Origin: a virus
Direction: 5' to 3' (one strand)
DNA length: 27,925 nt
Virus record (IMG/VR): IMGVR_UViG_3300009314_000072
Span: 1 to 27,925 of that record
Below are positions 6,418-12,284 of this stretch, piece by piece (position 1 is the first letter of the stretch; each line of letters starts with the position of its first letter). The position numbers were made by a program, and so were the translations under genes. The notes beneath the pieces are model-generated. The model did not search any database. It was not told the DNA's origin and worked only from the letters and a program-made list of their open reading frames with translations.

Positions 6418-6677
6418 CTATCTATCCTGTATCTCTGTTTTACTATTACTTTCCTGCTCTTTCCATCCCACTCCCATATTAACGTAGGGGACAAATCCAG
6501 CACTCCAGAAACACAATATCCCTCACCTTGCAACTCAGTCAACTCCTTACTCATATATTCGAAAAACTCCTTTGCCCCATCCAAATCTACAGAATTAATA
6601 GGTATCTCTACTATCTTAGTATTTATCTTAGTATTTGATCTTGAAAATTTCTTTTTTATAAATCCCCAGATTGTCAT
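6414..6677 (-). CDS. Hypothetical small protein
   Basis: 87 residues from ATG 6677, which overlaps the previous TGA and has GGAG nine bases upstream; an upstream start at 6692 is possible. A basic N terminus (MTIWGFIKKKFSRSNTK) precedes a region with strand-helix-strand character (IVEIPINSV, AKEFFEYMSKELTELQGEGY, LIWEWDGKSRKVIVKQRY). It is probably one small alpha/beta domain. Function is unknown. Confidence 0.65.
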   Translation of the reverse strand: MTIWGFIKKKFSRSNTKINTKIVEIPINSVDLDGAKEFFEYMSKELTELQGEGYCVSGVLDLSPTLIWEWDGKSRKVIVKQRYRIDR

Positions 6678-6916
6678 TTCTTCTTTCTCCAAAAAGCCTG
6701 CCTATTTAATCCCTTCCAATTGATAGCCTTTATTATTCCTCTTATATAAAGAAAATCATAGTTGAATGGAGCAATACTGTCATACCCAATATTCAGAAGA
6801 CACCCACAAAAACTATTTATTTGAATGGCCCCTATCTGAAGCTCAACTCCAAACCATTCTGAATTCCTATCGATGTCAAATGCCAATAGCTTAAACCAAA
6901 GATAAAATTCCTTCAT
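6674..6916 (-). CDS. Hypothetical aromatic-rich small protein
   Basis: 80 residues; ATG 6916 overlaps the TGA of the TerS-like gene. The protein is rich in Phe/Tyr/Trp/Ile (FYLWFKLLAFDIDRNSEWFG, YDSIAPFNYDFLYIRGIIK) and ends NWKGLNRQAFWRKKK. It could be a beta-rich or membrane-peripheral protein. I do not recognise it. Confidence 0.6.
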   Translation of the reverse strand: MKEFYLWFKLLAFDIDRNSEWFGVELQIGAIQINSFCGCLLNIGYDSIAPFNYDFLYIRGIIKAINWKGLNRQAFWRKKK

Positions 6917-7428
6917 TCTTCCACATCCTCATATTTGGCTTCTTCAAACTCCACATGAGCCTCTACTTCCTTTGGCTCTACCCTACCTGTTGCTGGTACA
7001 AAGTTTATATTTATCGTCTGTGGCCCAGGAGTGTGCTTCCCTGCTTGCTCTCCATATCCCCTGTCCCTTGCCTTGTGATCCATGAAATATTTCTGTTTCT
7101 GGAATTGGAATTTTCTCTCCTCCAAGCCCATATTCTCCCAATCTTCCCTGCTCAGTATATCTTTAATAAGATTGTATTCCATCTGGTCTACTATCTCAGT
7201 TTTCACTATTTCATAAAACTCCTTTATCTCAGGATCACCCTGGATTCTCTGGTATATATTGGATACCGAACAACCCAATTCCTTTGCTACCAGTGTTTGT
7301 ATTCCACAATGCCTTCTCAATGCATTCATAATCTTCGTTTTTGACAATCTATCCTTTTTCTCAGGAGAGCCATTATGAGTCCTCCTTCTTATCACTCTGG
7401 TTTCCGTTATTTTCTTTTGGATAGTCAT
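6913..7428 (-). CDS. Putative terminase small subunit (helix-turn-helix DNA-binding protein)
   Basis: 171 residues from ATG 7428, which overlaps the previous TGA; an earlier codon at 7467 lies inside the upstream gene. After a basic N terminus (RVIRRRTHNG), residues ~32-60 form a helix-turn-helix: KIMNALRRHCGIQTLVAKEL then GCSVSNIYQRIQGDPEI. This is followed by a helical segment (FYEIVKTEIVDQMEYNLIKD) and EERKFQFQKQKYFMDHKARD, then an acidic tail. That domain order is typical of small terminase subunits, which recognise the packaging site and regulate TerL. TerL lies about 4 kb downstream in the same operon, an unusually wide separation. A phage transcription regulator is the alternative. Confidence 0.75.
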   Translation of the reverse strand: MTIQKKITETRVIRRRTHNGSPEKKDRLSKTKIMNALRRHCGIQTLVAKELGCSVSNIYQRIQGDPEIKEFYEIVKTEIVDQMEYNLIKDILSREDWENMGLEERKFQFQKQKYFMDHKARDRGYGEQAGKHTPGPQTININFVPATGRVEPKEVEAHVEFEEAKYEDVEE

Positions 7429-7862
7429 AATCCAAATGCCACTTTTACACCATACGCCTTGTTCCATTTTCTCAATTCTACCCTCATTGCCCTGTTCTCC
7501 TCCAATCCGGAAAACAGCACATATATAAATATCCCCAACATATTGAATCCCAAATCCTTTACTCCAAATCCTTCTCTGTAGCCATCCTCCACTTCCTTTA
7601 AGAATCCAATAATAAATGTCAATGCCGCTGCTTCTGACCTATCCATCCATTGATCCAATACCCCTACCATCATTGCAGAAGACAGATAATGCAAATAACT
7701 GGTATAATCAATCTTGTCCTGATCCTGTGGAATTACTGTGAAATAACCTTTCCTGGGGCATTCAAATAAAAGTGGAATTCTCCATTCCGGTGCTGTGAAG
7801 TATTCCTGTTGCCCAAATAAAGGAAAAACTAAAAAAAGGAAAATGAGAGCTTTCTTACTCAC
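7425..7862 (-). CDS. Secreted or membrane VanZ/DUF2279 (YfiM)-like protein
   Basis: 145 residues; start taken at the second of two GTG codons (7862), six bases after an AGGAGG. Residues 2-19 form a signal peptide (KKALIFLFLVFPLFGQQ). The core has DKIDYTSYLHYLSSAMMVGV, LTFIIGFLKEVEDGYREG, and KDLGFNMLGIFIYVLF. The order 'DK..H..ss', 'gf.kEv.D' and 'kD...n..G' is that of the YfiM/DUF2279 and VanZ-like membrane proteins. The role in phages is unknown; an envelope function during lysis or exclusion is an inference. It overlaps the tiny Cys peptide by 8 bases. Confidence 0.65.
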   Translation of the reverse strand: MSKKALIFLFLVFPLFGQQEYFTAPEWRIPLLFECPRKGYFTVIPQDQDKIDYTSYLHYLSSAMMVGVLDQWMDRSEAAALTFIIGFLKEVEDGYREGFGVKDLGFNMLGIFIYVLFSGLEENRAMRVELRKWNKAYGVKVAFGL

Positions 7863-7938
7863 CACTTTCCTCCTTATATTCCAATCTACTAAAACACCCT
7901 AAACAAAGGGCATCAATGTCAGTTTTAAAGTTTGACAT
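7855..7938 (-). CDS. 27-residue CxxC peptide
   Basis: Reads MSNFKTDIDALCLGCFSRLE then YKEESGE from ATG 7938, with AGGAG five bases upstream. Its stop lies just inside the start of the VanZ-like gene. The CLGC pair suggests a metal-binding or redox micropeptide. It is the first gene after the promoter-like site at 7957-7985 and carries the Shine-Dalgarno site for the following gene. Confidence 0.5.
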   Translation of the reverse strand: MSNFKTDIDALCLGCFSRLEYKEESGE

Positions 7939-7956
7939 ATATTCTCCTATACCTAT

Positions 7957-7985
7957 AATATAATAAATTTTTACGTAAAAGTAAA
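7957..7985 (-). promoter_or_regulatory. Promoter-like site TTTACT-N17-TATATT (first copy)
   Basis: On the minus strand, TTTACT (7985-7980) and TATATT (7962-7957) are separated by 17 bases, close to a sigma70 promoter. It sits in one of the few intergenic gaps, directly before the block that contains TerS and leads to TerL. The same hexamers and spacing occur at 19275-19303. The predicted start near 7950 gives a very short leader. Confidence 0.55.
7969..7980. repeat. 12-bp perfect palindrome TTTTACGTAAAA
   Basis: A perfect inverted repeat that lies in the spacer of the promoter-like element and overlaps its -35 hexamer by one base. It could be an operator for a dimeric repressor. It is too short and lacks a loop, so a transcription terminator is unlikely. 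Confidence 0.45.
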
Positions 7986-7988
7986 TAG

Positions 7989-8384
7989 TTATTTTTGATT
8001 AAGTCTATTTACTTCTTTCTCCAATTTCTTTATTTCTTCATTAGCTTCTACCAAATCTTCAGAAAGATTTACGGTTTCATTATATAGATTATTCCTCTCA
8101 GTTACTAACTCTCCTATCCTCTGATTTTGGCCATCTATATCCTGTTCTAATGCTATAATTTGACTTTCCAAACTAATAATCGCATTACAATTATTACCAC
8201 AATTATTATCTTGCCAATTCTCAATATCTTCCAGATCACTTATTGCCTCAAAGAAAACAGTTTTCTTCGTTTCTGTTCCTGCTCCAAAATCATACTTCAT
8301 ATCCAATAATCCAGCCAAAAGCTCACATTGTTCATTACTCAGGCTTTCTGCCAGTTGCCTAATTACCATACTTTTGTGATTCAC
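7989..8384 (-). CDS. Coiled-coil protein
   Basis: 131 residues from GTG 8384, which overlaps the previous TGA (GTGA) and has GGGG six bases upstream; an ATG at 8369 is an alternative. Residues ~6-40 form a compact segment (VIRQLAESLSNEQCELLAGL), a Cys/Asn patch follows (NCGNNCN), and the C-terminal ~65 residues are a long coiled coil (IISLESQIIALEQDIDGQNQ, LSEDLVEANEEIKKLEKEV). It is probably a dimer. It is the last gene before the promoter-like gap. Function is unknown. Confidence 0.7.
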   Translation of the reverse strand: MNHKSMVIRQLAESLSNEQCELLAGLLDMKYDFGAGTETKKTVFFEAISDLEDIENWQDNNCGNNCNAIISLESQIIALEQDIDGQNQRIGELVTERNNLYNETVNLSEDLVEANEEIKKLEKEVNRLNQK

Positions 8385-8650
8385 TTCTTTCCCCTTCCAT
8401 GATATTTGATCGCAAAAAATACCCCTGCTATTGTCCCAAACCCTGCTCCCATTCCATAAGATAATTGTTCCCAAATATTACCAAAAGCTATCTTCTTCAC
8501 ATTGAACGTCCAAATGAATGATATAAAGAAACCTACCACAAAGATATTCAGAAATTTCTTATCTATTACCTTTTGCTCTGCTATCTGCCAAGTGTTCACC
8601 GCTACAAGAAACACCTGGATAAAAGCCAATATGAATAGGAATGGGTTCAC
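8381..8650 (-). CDS. Small membrane protein with two or three helices
   Basis: 89 residues from GTG 8650 (AGGA seven bases upstream). Hydrophobic segments are at residues ~3-22 (PFLFILAFIQVFLVAVNTWQ), ~33-50 (LNIFVVGFFISFIWTFNV) and ~64-83 (SYGMGAGFGTIAGVFFAIKY). The order 'vN.w.ia.k....af.v.fliSf.WtfNvkki.fg....r..Y..Ga..G...G' is shared with a phage membrane protein of unknown role that I have seen in other phages; it is a candidate holin-like or envelope protein. Confidence 0.75.
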   Translation of the reverse strand: MNPFLFILAFIQVFLVAVNTWQIAEQKVIDKKFLNIFVVGFFISFIWTFNVKKIAFGNIWEQLSYGMGAGFGTIAGVFFAIKYHGRGKK

Positions 8651-8651
8651 T

Positions 8652-8891
8652 CTAAAATCCTACAGGCTTTTTAGAATCCTTGCTTTTCCATCTAAGTACA
8701 CAACCAAATTCACCAGGAGCAGGAATACAATGAGCTACTCCATTACTATCCACTATACGATGACAAGTACCTTTATGATGATAATATAATATTTAAGGAT
8801 CATTAATTCTATAAATTCGTCCACAAAATTCATATTCTCTCCATTCCTCAAAGGATATATCTTTCCTAATAAGAGTTGTTGTGTCTGCCAT
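8652..8891 (-). pseudogene. Conserved-looking small phage protein interrupted by an in-frame TAA
   Basis: Starting at ATG 8891 (AGGAGG eight bases upstream), 32 codons end in TAA at 8795-8793. The same frame then runs on for 46 more sense codons to TAG 8652. Both halves look like one protein: FEEWREYEFCGRIYRINDP before the stop and KGTCHRIVDSNGVAHCIPAP then GCVLRWKS after it. This continuous pattern ('eWreYdfgGrvYri..P......gg.tHrvvD..GvvHcvPaPg..gcvlrW') matches a small phage protein that I recall. TAA is a normal stop for other genes here, so this is a nonsense mutation, a sequencing error or a readthrough case. No good re-initiation codon follows. Confidence 0.7.
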
Positions 8892-8893
8892 TT

Positions 8894-9538
8894 TCATTTC
8901 CTCCTTTTAACTGTTTTTCGTTCTGGTTCACCCAATTGCTTCACTTCTGAAAATACCCCATTATGCCTCACTTCCCAAGTCCTGTCACTTATCTCTGCTA
9001 ATGCACTATCATGGGTCACCATCAGGATCTGCAATTTCAATTCTTTGCTAATCTCCTTGACCATCTGCCCAAACTTGACAGATAAAGCTCCTGTGTACCT
9101 TCCTGGCTCATCCAAAATCAGAACATTCCGAGTCCTGGGTTTCTGCATACTCCATAAAACTATCCTCAATGCCAAGGAAGTGACATCCACCAATCCACCA
9201 CCCACATTGCCCTTCAAGTCAAATGGCTCAGAGTCATCCTGAACTATTCTCAAAAAGCACTCACTCTTGTTCCTCTTGATCTCAAAGTCACAGATGAACC
9301 TGTAATCCTTGTCAAACACAGAGTTGATGGCCATTGTAACCAGGGACTCAATCTGGTTCTTTACGTTCATCTGGGTGAGCTTGGAAGCTTCTGAGAGCAG
9401 CCATCTGGCCTTCTCGGTGTCCTCCTTTTCCTTCTTCTTCTGGCCTATGAAGATTCTCTGAGTGCCCAGTTGCTTCTGAAGGAGACTTTTCTGGGCCTTC
9501 TTGTCATCTACGAATTTCCTGATTTCGCTGATTTGCAT
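8894..9538 (-). CDS. Rad50/SbcC-like ATPase, C-terminal half
   Basis: 214 residues. It starts with a coiled-coil arm (residues 1-60) with no zinc hook, then a C-terminal ABC-type ATPase lobe: a signature-like GNVGGGLVDVTSLALRIV (110-127), Walker B NVLILDEP (138-145) and the switch histidine in LMVTHDSALAEISDR (172-186). No Walker A is present; it is in the separate gene 12284-13369. The two products probably assemble into one Rad50-type head that works with Mre11 (10971-11888) in end resection, like T4 gp46/gp47. The C terminus is basic (RKTVKRRK). Confidence 0.88.
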   Translation of the reverse strand: MQISEIRKFVDDKKAQKSLLQKQLGTQRIFIGQKKKEKEDTEKARWLLSEASKLTQMNVKNQIESLVTMAINSVFDKDYRFICDFEIKRNKSECFLRIVQDDSEPFDLKGNVGGGLVDVTSLALRIVLWSMQKPRTRNVLILDEPGRYTGALSVKFGQMVKEISKELKLQILMVTHDSALAEISDRTWEVRHNGVFSEVKQLGEPERKTVKRRK

Positions 9539-9805
9539 CTATCCTCCAATTCTCCTCTGAGGATCATTCTTTGGCCCAGCAGGTTTCTTTGCTTTCTTTT
9601 TCCAAGAATATGCTTTATTCTTCAATACTTTCAATTGAGAGCAATCAATCCACTCAAGGTCCAATTGTCCACCTTTTTCAGATAACTTTTCTGATCTTAC
9701 TCCTGCTCTGGAACAACCATTTACCCAATTGGTAATTGCTTCAACAATCCCTTTGAATCCTGTAATTTTACATTTCACTCGGTCACCCAATTCTACATTT
9801 TTCAT
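9539..9805 (-). CDS. Small SH3/KOW-like hypothetical phage protein
   Basis: 88 residues, GGAG six bases before ATG 9805. The order VELGDRVKCKITGFKGIVEA, WVNGCSRAGVRSEKL, LDLEWIDCSQLKVL follows a small beta-barrel protein of phages ('lGdkVkDkiTGFkGi.tart.wlnGC.ri.vqp..l....p...w.De.qL'). The C terminus is Lys/Arg/Pro-rich and probably disordered. It may bind nucleic acid or protein; no activity is known. Confidence 0.8.
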   Translation of the reverse strand: MKNVELGDRVKCKITGFKGIVEAITNWVNGCSRAGVRSEKLSEKGGQLDLEWIDCSQLKVLKNKAYSWKKKAKKPAGPKNDPQRRIGG

Positions 9806-9806
9806 C

Positions 9807-9965
9807 TCATACTCCTTTCAGTTTGACAAAAAAGAATTTCCTGCACTCAATACACCTATATAGATTTCTTTTGTTCTCTTCACTTGTATTCAGATACTTT
9901 ACCTCTTTGCTGCCACAAAAGGTACAAGCCTCTTTAAGCTTTGATTGTGTTTCATTCAAACTCAT
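9807..9965 (-). CDS. Zinc-ribbon protein
   Basis: 52 residues from ATG 9965, with a strong GGAGG six bases upstream inside the coiled-coil gene. CTFCGSKEV and YRCIECRKFFFV give two CxxC pairs about 24 residues apart, a textbook zinc ribbon. It overlaps the upstream gene by 14 bases and ends one base before the next ATG. It may contact nucleic acids or the recombination proteins around it; no specific function is recognised. Confidence 0.75.
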   Translation of the reverse strand: MSLNETQSKLKEACTFCGSKEVKYLNTSEENKRNLYRCIECRKFFFVKLKGV

Positions 9966-10191
9966 ATTTGGCCTCCAATGCCTCTTGCTTGGTATTCATC
10001 TCCTCCTCCACCTTTTCCCTTTCTCCCTTGATCTCAGCCAATCTCTTTTTGCCCTCTTCCACAGTATCAATACCAAAGTCCTTTTTCAGTTCCTCCTTCT
10101 TTGAATCTCGTTTCCCTTCCAATCGGCTCATGTCACTTTTGGCTTCTGATATCTGGCTTTTGATACTTTTCAGTTTGTCTTGTGTGTCCAT
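9952..10191 (-). CDS. Small coiled-coil protein
   Basis: 79 residues, GGAGG five bases before ATG 10191. Nearly the whole length is charged heptads (DKLKSIKSQISEAKSDMSRL, KKRLAEIKGEREKVEEEMNT) with a short central turn (DFGIDTVEEG), giving a helical hairpin. Being placed between the two Rad50 halves, it could supply part of an SMC-like arm, but that is inference. It could equally be an independent dimer. Confidence 0.75.
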   Translation of the reverse strand: MDTQDKLKSIKSQISEAKSDMSRLEGKRDSKKEELKKDFGIDTVEEGKKRLAEIKGEREKVEEEMNTKQEALEAKYEFE

Positions 10192-10425
10192 TTATTCCTC
10201 CACAATTTGGCCTTTAGGACCACAAGTTTTAATCCCAGGAACTTGACAAAAGGGATGTCGATAAAAAGTCCCATTTGATTTTATACCCAATATATGACCA
10301 TGATCTATACATCTACCATACTTGTCTACAGCAACTAATTGAATACAATCACCTTCTTTTATAAGAGCCAATAACACTTCTTCTTCCACTTCTTCTGTTT
10401 GATTGTAAACTTTGAAATTTGCCAT
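10192..10425 (-). CDS. Hypothetical small protein
   Basis: 77 residues, GGAGG seven bases before ATG 10425. An acidic helix (NQTEEVEEEVLLALIKEGDC) is followed by beta-like segments (IQLVAVDKYGRCIDHGHILG, FYRHPFCQVPGI). Three Cys and several His could bind metal, but the spacing is not a known motif. It lies between the metallophosphoesterase and coiled-coil genes. The family is not recognised. Confidence 0.7.
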   Translation of the reverse strand: MANFKVYNQTEEVEEEVLLALIKEGDCIQLVAVDKYGRCIDHGHILGIKSNGTFYRHPFCQVPGIKTCGPKGQIVEE

Positions 10426-10426
10426 C

Positions 10427-10978
10427 TTATTTCCTCCCTTTTATTAAATTTGGATTGTCCGGTCTTTTCTCCATTATCTCTGCAATCTCATCATAATGCA
10501 ATGGAGTGAAATTATTGTTATCCACTCCCACATCCCAACTCTTTCCTATTGGAGAAAGTGTTCCATGAGAATGCCCAAATAAATGCCAAGAGTTATGATG
10601 ACTTTTGTTCCAAGTTCTCATTGCATAATGGCATAATACTATCTTATTTTTCAATATCTTCACTTCCCTCAAAGCCCTTATTCCTACAAAATGCTTGAAT
10701 TCTCCTTTCCTCCATCCCCATTCTATTTTCAAAGAACTATTATCATGATTGCCCAAAATGAGAAATATCCTTCCATTTAACCTCTTTAAATAATTGAAAG
10801 AGAGAACCCAAGCAAAGTCACCAAGATGGTAAACCAAAGAATTGCCTTTTACCTTTTTATTCCAATTCTCTATTAAGATTTCATCCATCTCATTAATACT
10901 CTTGAATGGCCTATTGCAATGTTTTATTATATTTTTATGCCCAAAATGAGTATCTGCTGTAAAATAAATATCAACCAT
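10427..10978 (-). CDS. Metallophosphoesterase (calcineurin-like)
   Basis: 183 residues. All signature blocks are present: ADTHFGH (8-14), HLGDF, ILGNHD, VLCHYAM and HLFGHSHG, giving the two-metal site (Asp/His, Gly-Asp, Asn-His, His, Gly-His-x-His). It belongs to the small YfcE/phage phosphoesterase group rather than to Mre11. Substrate is unknown; small phage relatives are often annotated as nucleotidases or phosphatases. It overlaps the Mre11-like gene by 8 bases, placing two metallophosphoesterases side by side. Confidence 0.92.
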   Translation of the reverse strand: MVDIYFTADTHFGHKNIIKHCNRPFKSINEMDEILIENWNKKVKGNSLVYHLGDFAWVLSFNYLKRLNGRIFLILGNHDNSSLKIEWGWRKGEFKHFVGIRALREVKILKNKIVLCHYAMRTWNKSHHNSWHLFGHSHGTLSPIGKSWDVGVDNNNFTPLHYDEIAEIMEKRPDNPNLIKGRK

Positions 10979-11888
10979 TATCTTCCATTACCCTCCCTAA
11001 TATGGCTTTCACATTATCACCCACTTCCTCTCTTTCCACCAGAGCTTTCAGATTGTCCTCAAATGAATTCCCTTTTATCTCCTGATCCATTACCCCTTCT
11101 GTGAACTCCTTCATCATCTCCTCTTTCTCTTTGGCTCTCTCCAAATGCTCCCTGGAAATCACATCCTCTGCTGGCTGATGGGGAATCTCATGCCAGTCTA
11201 TTTCCTTTGACTCTGTATCGTAAATATAGAATCCTGGTTTATGCTCCATATTGTACTCTGTGGCTGCCATCCTGAGCATTGGGCCTGTATTGCAAATGAT
11301 CCTGCCTTCCCTATCCTGATGGAGAAAACGCTGATGAATATCGCCACAAAGTATGAGACTAAATTCCTTATGCTTTGACAGGAACATCCTGGCATCCCAA
11401 TAATGGTCCTGTGTTGCCCATAGCTTGGTATCCAATATTGGGGCATGGATGGCAAGGATGTTGAATGTTCCTGAATTCATCACCTCTGGGATTTCTCCTC
11501 CATAAGAGCATCCATATACCACATAACTGCCCAAATGTTCCTCTTTCCTATTCTCTACTATATTAACCAACCCGTACTTCTCTAATATCCCCAGATTTGT
11601 TCCTTCTCTATTCTCAGAATACATATACATATCGTGCTGACCATATACCCCATAAATATCAATGGCTTCTTCATAATAAGATTGAAAGAAGTCAATCACC
11701 TTGGGAAGGAGGCCCCACGATCGTGGCTTATGAAAGAAATCACCTGCCTGACAGATTACACAACCCTCTTCTAATGCATAATCAAACGCATACTTCAACT
11801 TCTCAAACTGCACCTCCACCAAATTGTCCAACCTGCAAACTGGGTTTTCCCAGGTCAAATGAATATCACTCAATAATAGGAATTTCAT
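10971..11888 (-). CDS. sbcD: Mre11/SbcD-like exonuclease subunit
   Basis: 305 residues from ATG 11888, which overlaps the previous TGA (ATGA). Motifs: LLLSDIHL (4-11), CQAGDFFH, GVYGQHDM (here with Gln where many have Asn), LAIHAPI, and LILCGDIHQRFLH. This is the Mre11 nuclease core with two metal ions. The C-terminal ~70 residues are helical and charged, suited to binding the Rad50 coiled coil. With the two Rad50-like halves it would resect DNA ends for recombination-dependent replication, as T4 gp47 does. Note the Gln in the usual GNHD block. Confidence 0.92.
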   Translation of the reverse strand: MKFLLLSDIHLTWENPVCRLDNLVEVQFEKLKYAFDYALEEGCVICQAGDFFHKPRSWGLLPKVIDFFQSYYEEAIDIYGVYGQHDMYMYSENREGTNLGILEKYGLVNIVENRKEEHLGSYVVYGCSYGGEIPEVMNSGTFNILAIHAPILDTKLWATQDHYWDARMFLSKHKEFSLILCGDIHQRFLHQDREGRIICNTGPMLRMAATEYNMEHKPGFYIYDTESKEIDWHEIPHQPAEDVISREHLERAKEKEEMMKEFTEGVMDQEIKGNSFEDNLKALVEREEVGDNVKAILGRVMEDNG

Positions 11889-12088
11889 ATTATCCTGTCC
11901 CCTTTGTTTATCTCTACTGTACACTGGAATATGTGAAGTGGTTTACGATCCATTTTATCTTTACCCAACATCTTATCAACTTCCAGGGCATACTTCATCT
12001 CATCAATATCCTCATGCACAGCAATTCTGGTGACTTCTCCCATCCTTCCATCCTTCCTTCTGACCAGTGCATAAGCTCTAAATTTCAT
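11885..12088 (-). CDS. Hypothetical small protein
   Basis: 67 residues from ATG 12088, GAGG nine bases upstream, overlapping the previous gene by 11 bases. It begins MKFRAYALVRRKDGRMGEVT and ends HIFQCTVEINKGDRII, suggesting a compact alpha/beta domain. A longer frame to 12271 exists, but its extra N terminus is the neighbouring gene read out of frame. It lies between the two Rad50/Mre11 genes. Family unknown. Confidence 0.65.
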   Translation of the reverse strand: MKFRAYALVRRKDGRMGEVTRIAVHEDIDEMKYALEVDKMLGKDKMDRKPLHIFQCTVEINKGDRII

Positions 12089-12284
12089 GTGTTTCAACCT
12101 CTGGAGCAATTCTTGGACAAAATTTATATTTACAAAGATTTCCTGATCTGGGACATAAAGAAAAATATTTTGTTGTAGTTTTCGTATACCCAGAAAGGTC
12201 TTTTTCTTCATCAAGAAAACCTTGTTGTACCATAATCTTACAATTAATTGAAAATAATTCAAAAGTTTCATTTACTTTTAACAT
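12078..12284 (-). CDS. Small Cys-rich protein
   Basis: 68 residues from the second of two ATGs (12284; the first, at 12287, is one base from the GGGAGG site). The C-terminal part has four Cys: FSLCPRSGNLCKYKFCP plus an earlier INCKIM, so a small zinc-bound or knuckle-like fold is possible. It is coupled to the end of the Rad50 N-half gene (TGATG). No family is recognised. Confidence 0.6.
   Translation of the reverse strand: MLKVNETFELFSINCKIMVQQGFLDEEKDLSGYTKTTTKYFSLCPRSGNLCKYKFCPRIAPEVETHEI

Noticed and set aside
8652-8891. Recoding of TAA as a sense codon by the phage.
   Set aside because: TAA is the ordinary stop of several other genes (for example 1461, 4872, 7855), and the one tRNA-like element does not carry a TTA anticodon.
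11885-12271. A single 128-residue gene, or a frameshift joining it to the Cys-rich frame at 12284.
   Set aside because: Two separate genes with good starts (12284 and 12088) explain the sequence. The N-terminal part of the long frame is the Cys-rich gene read out of frame.
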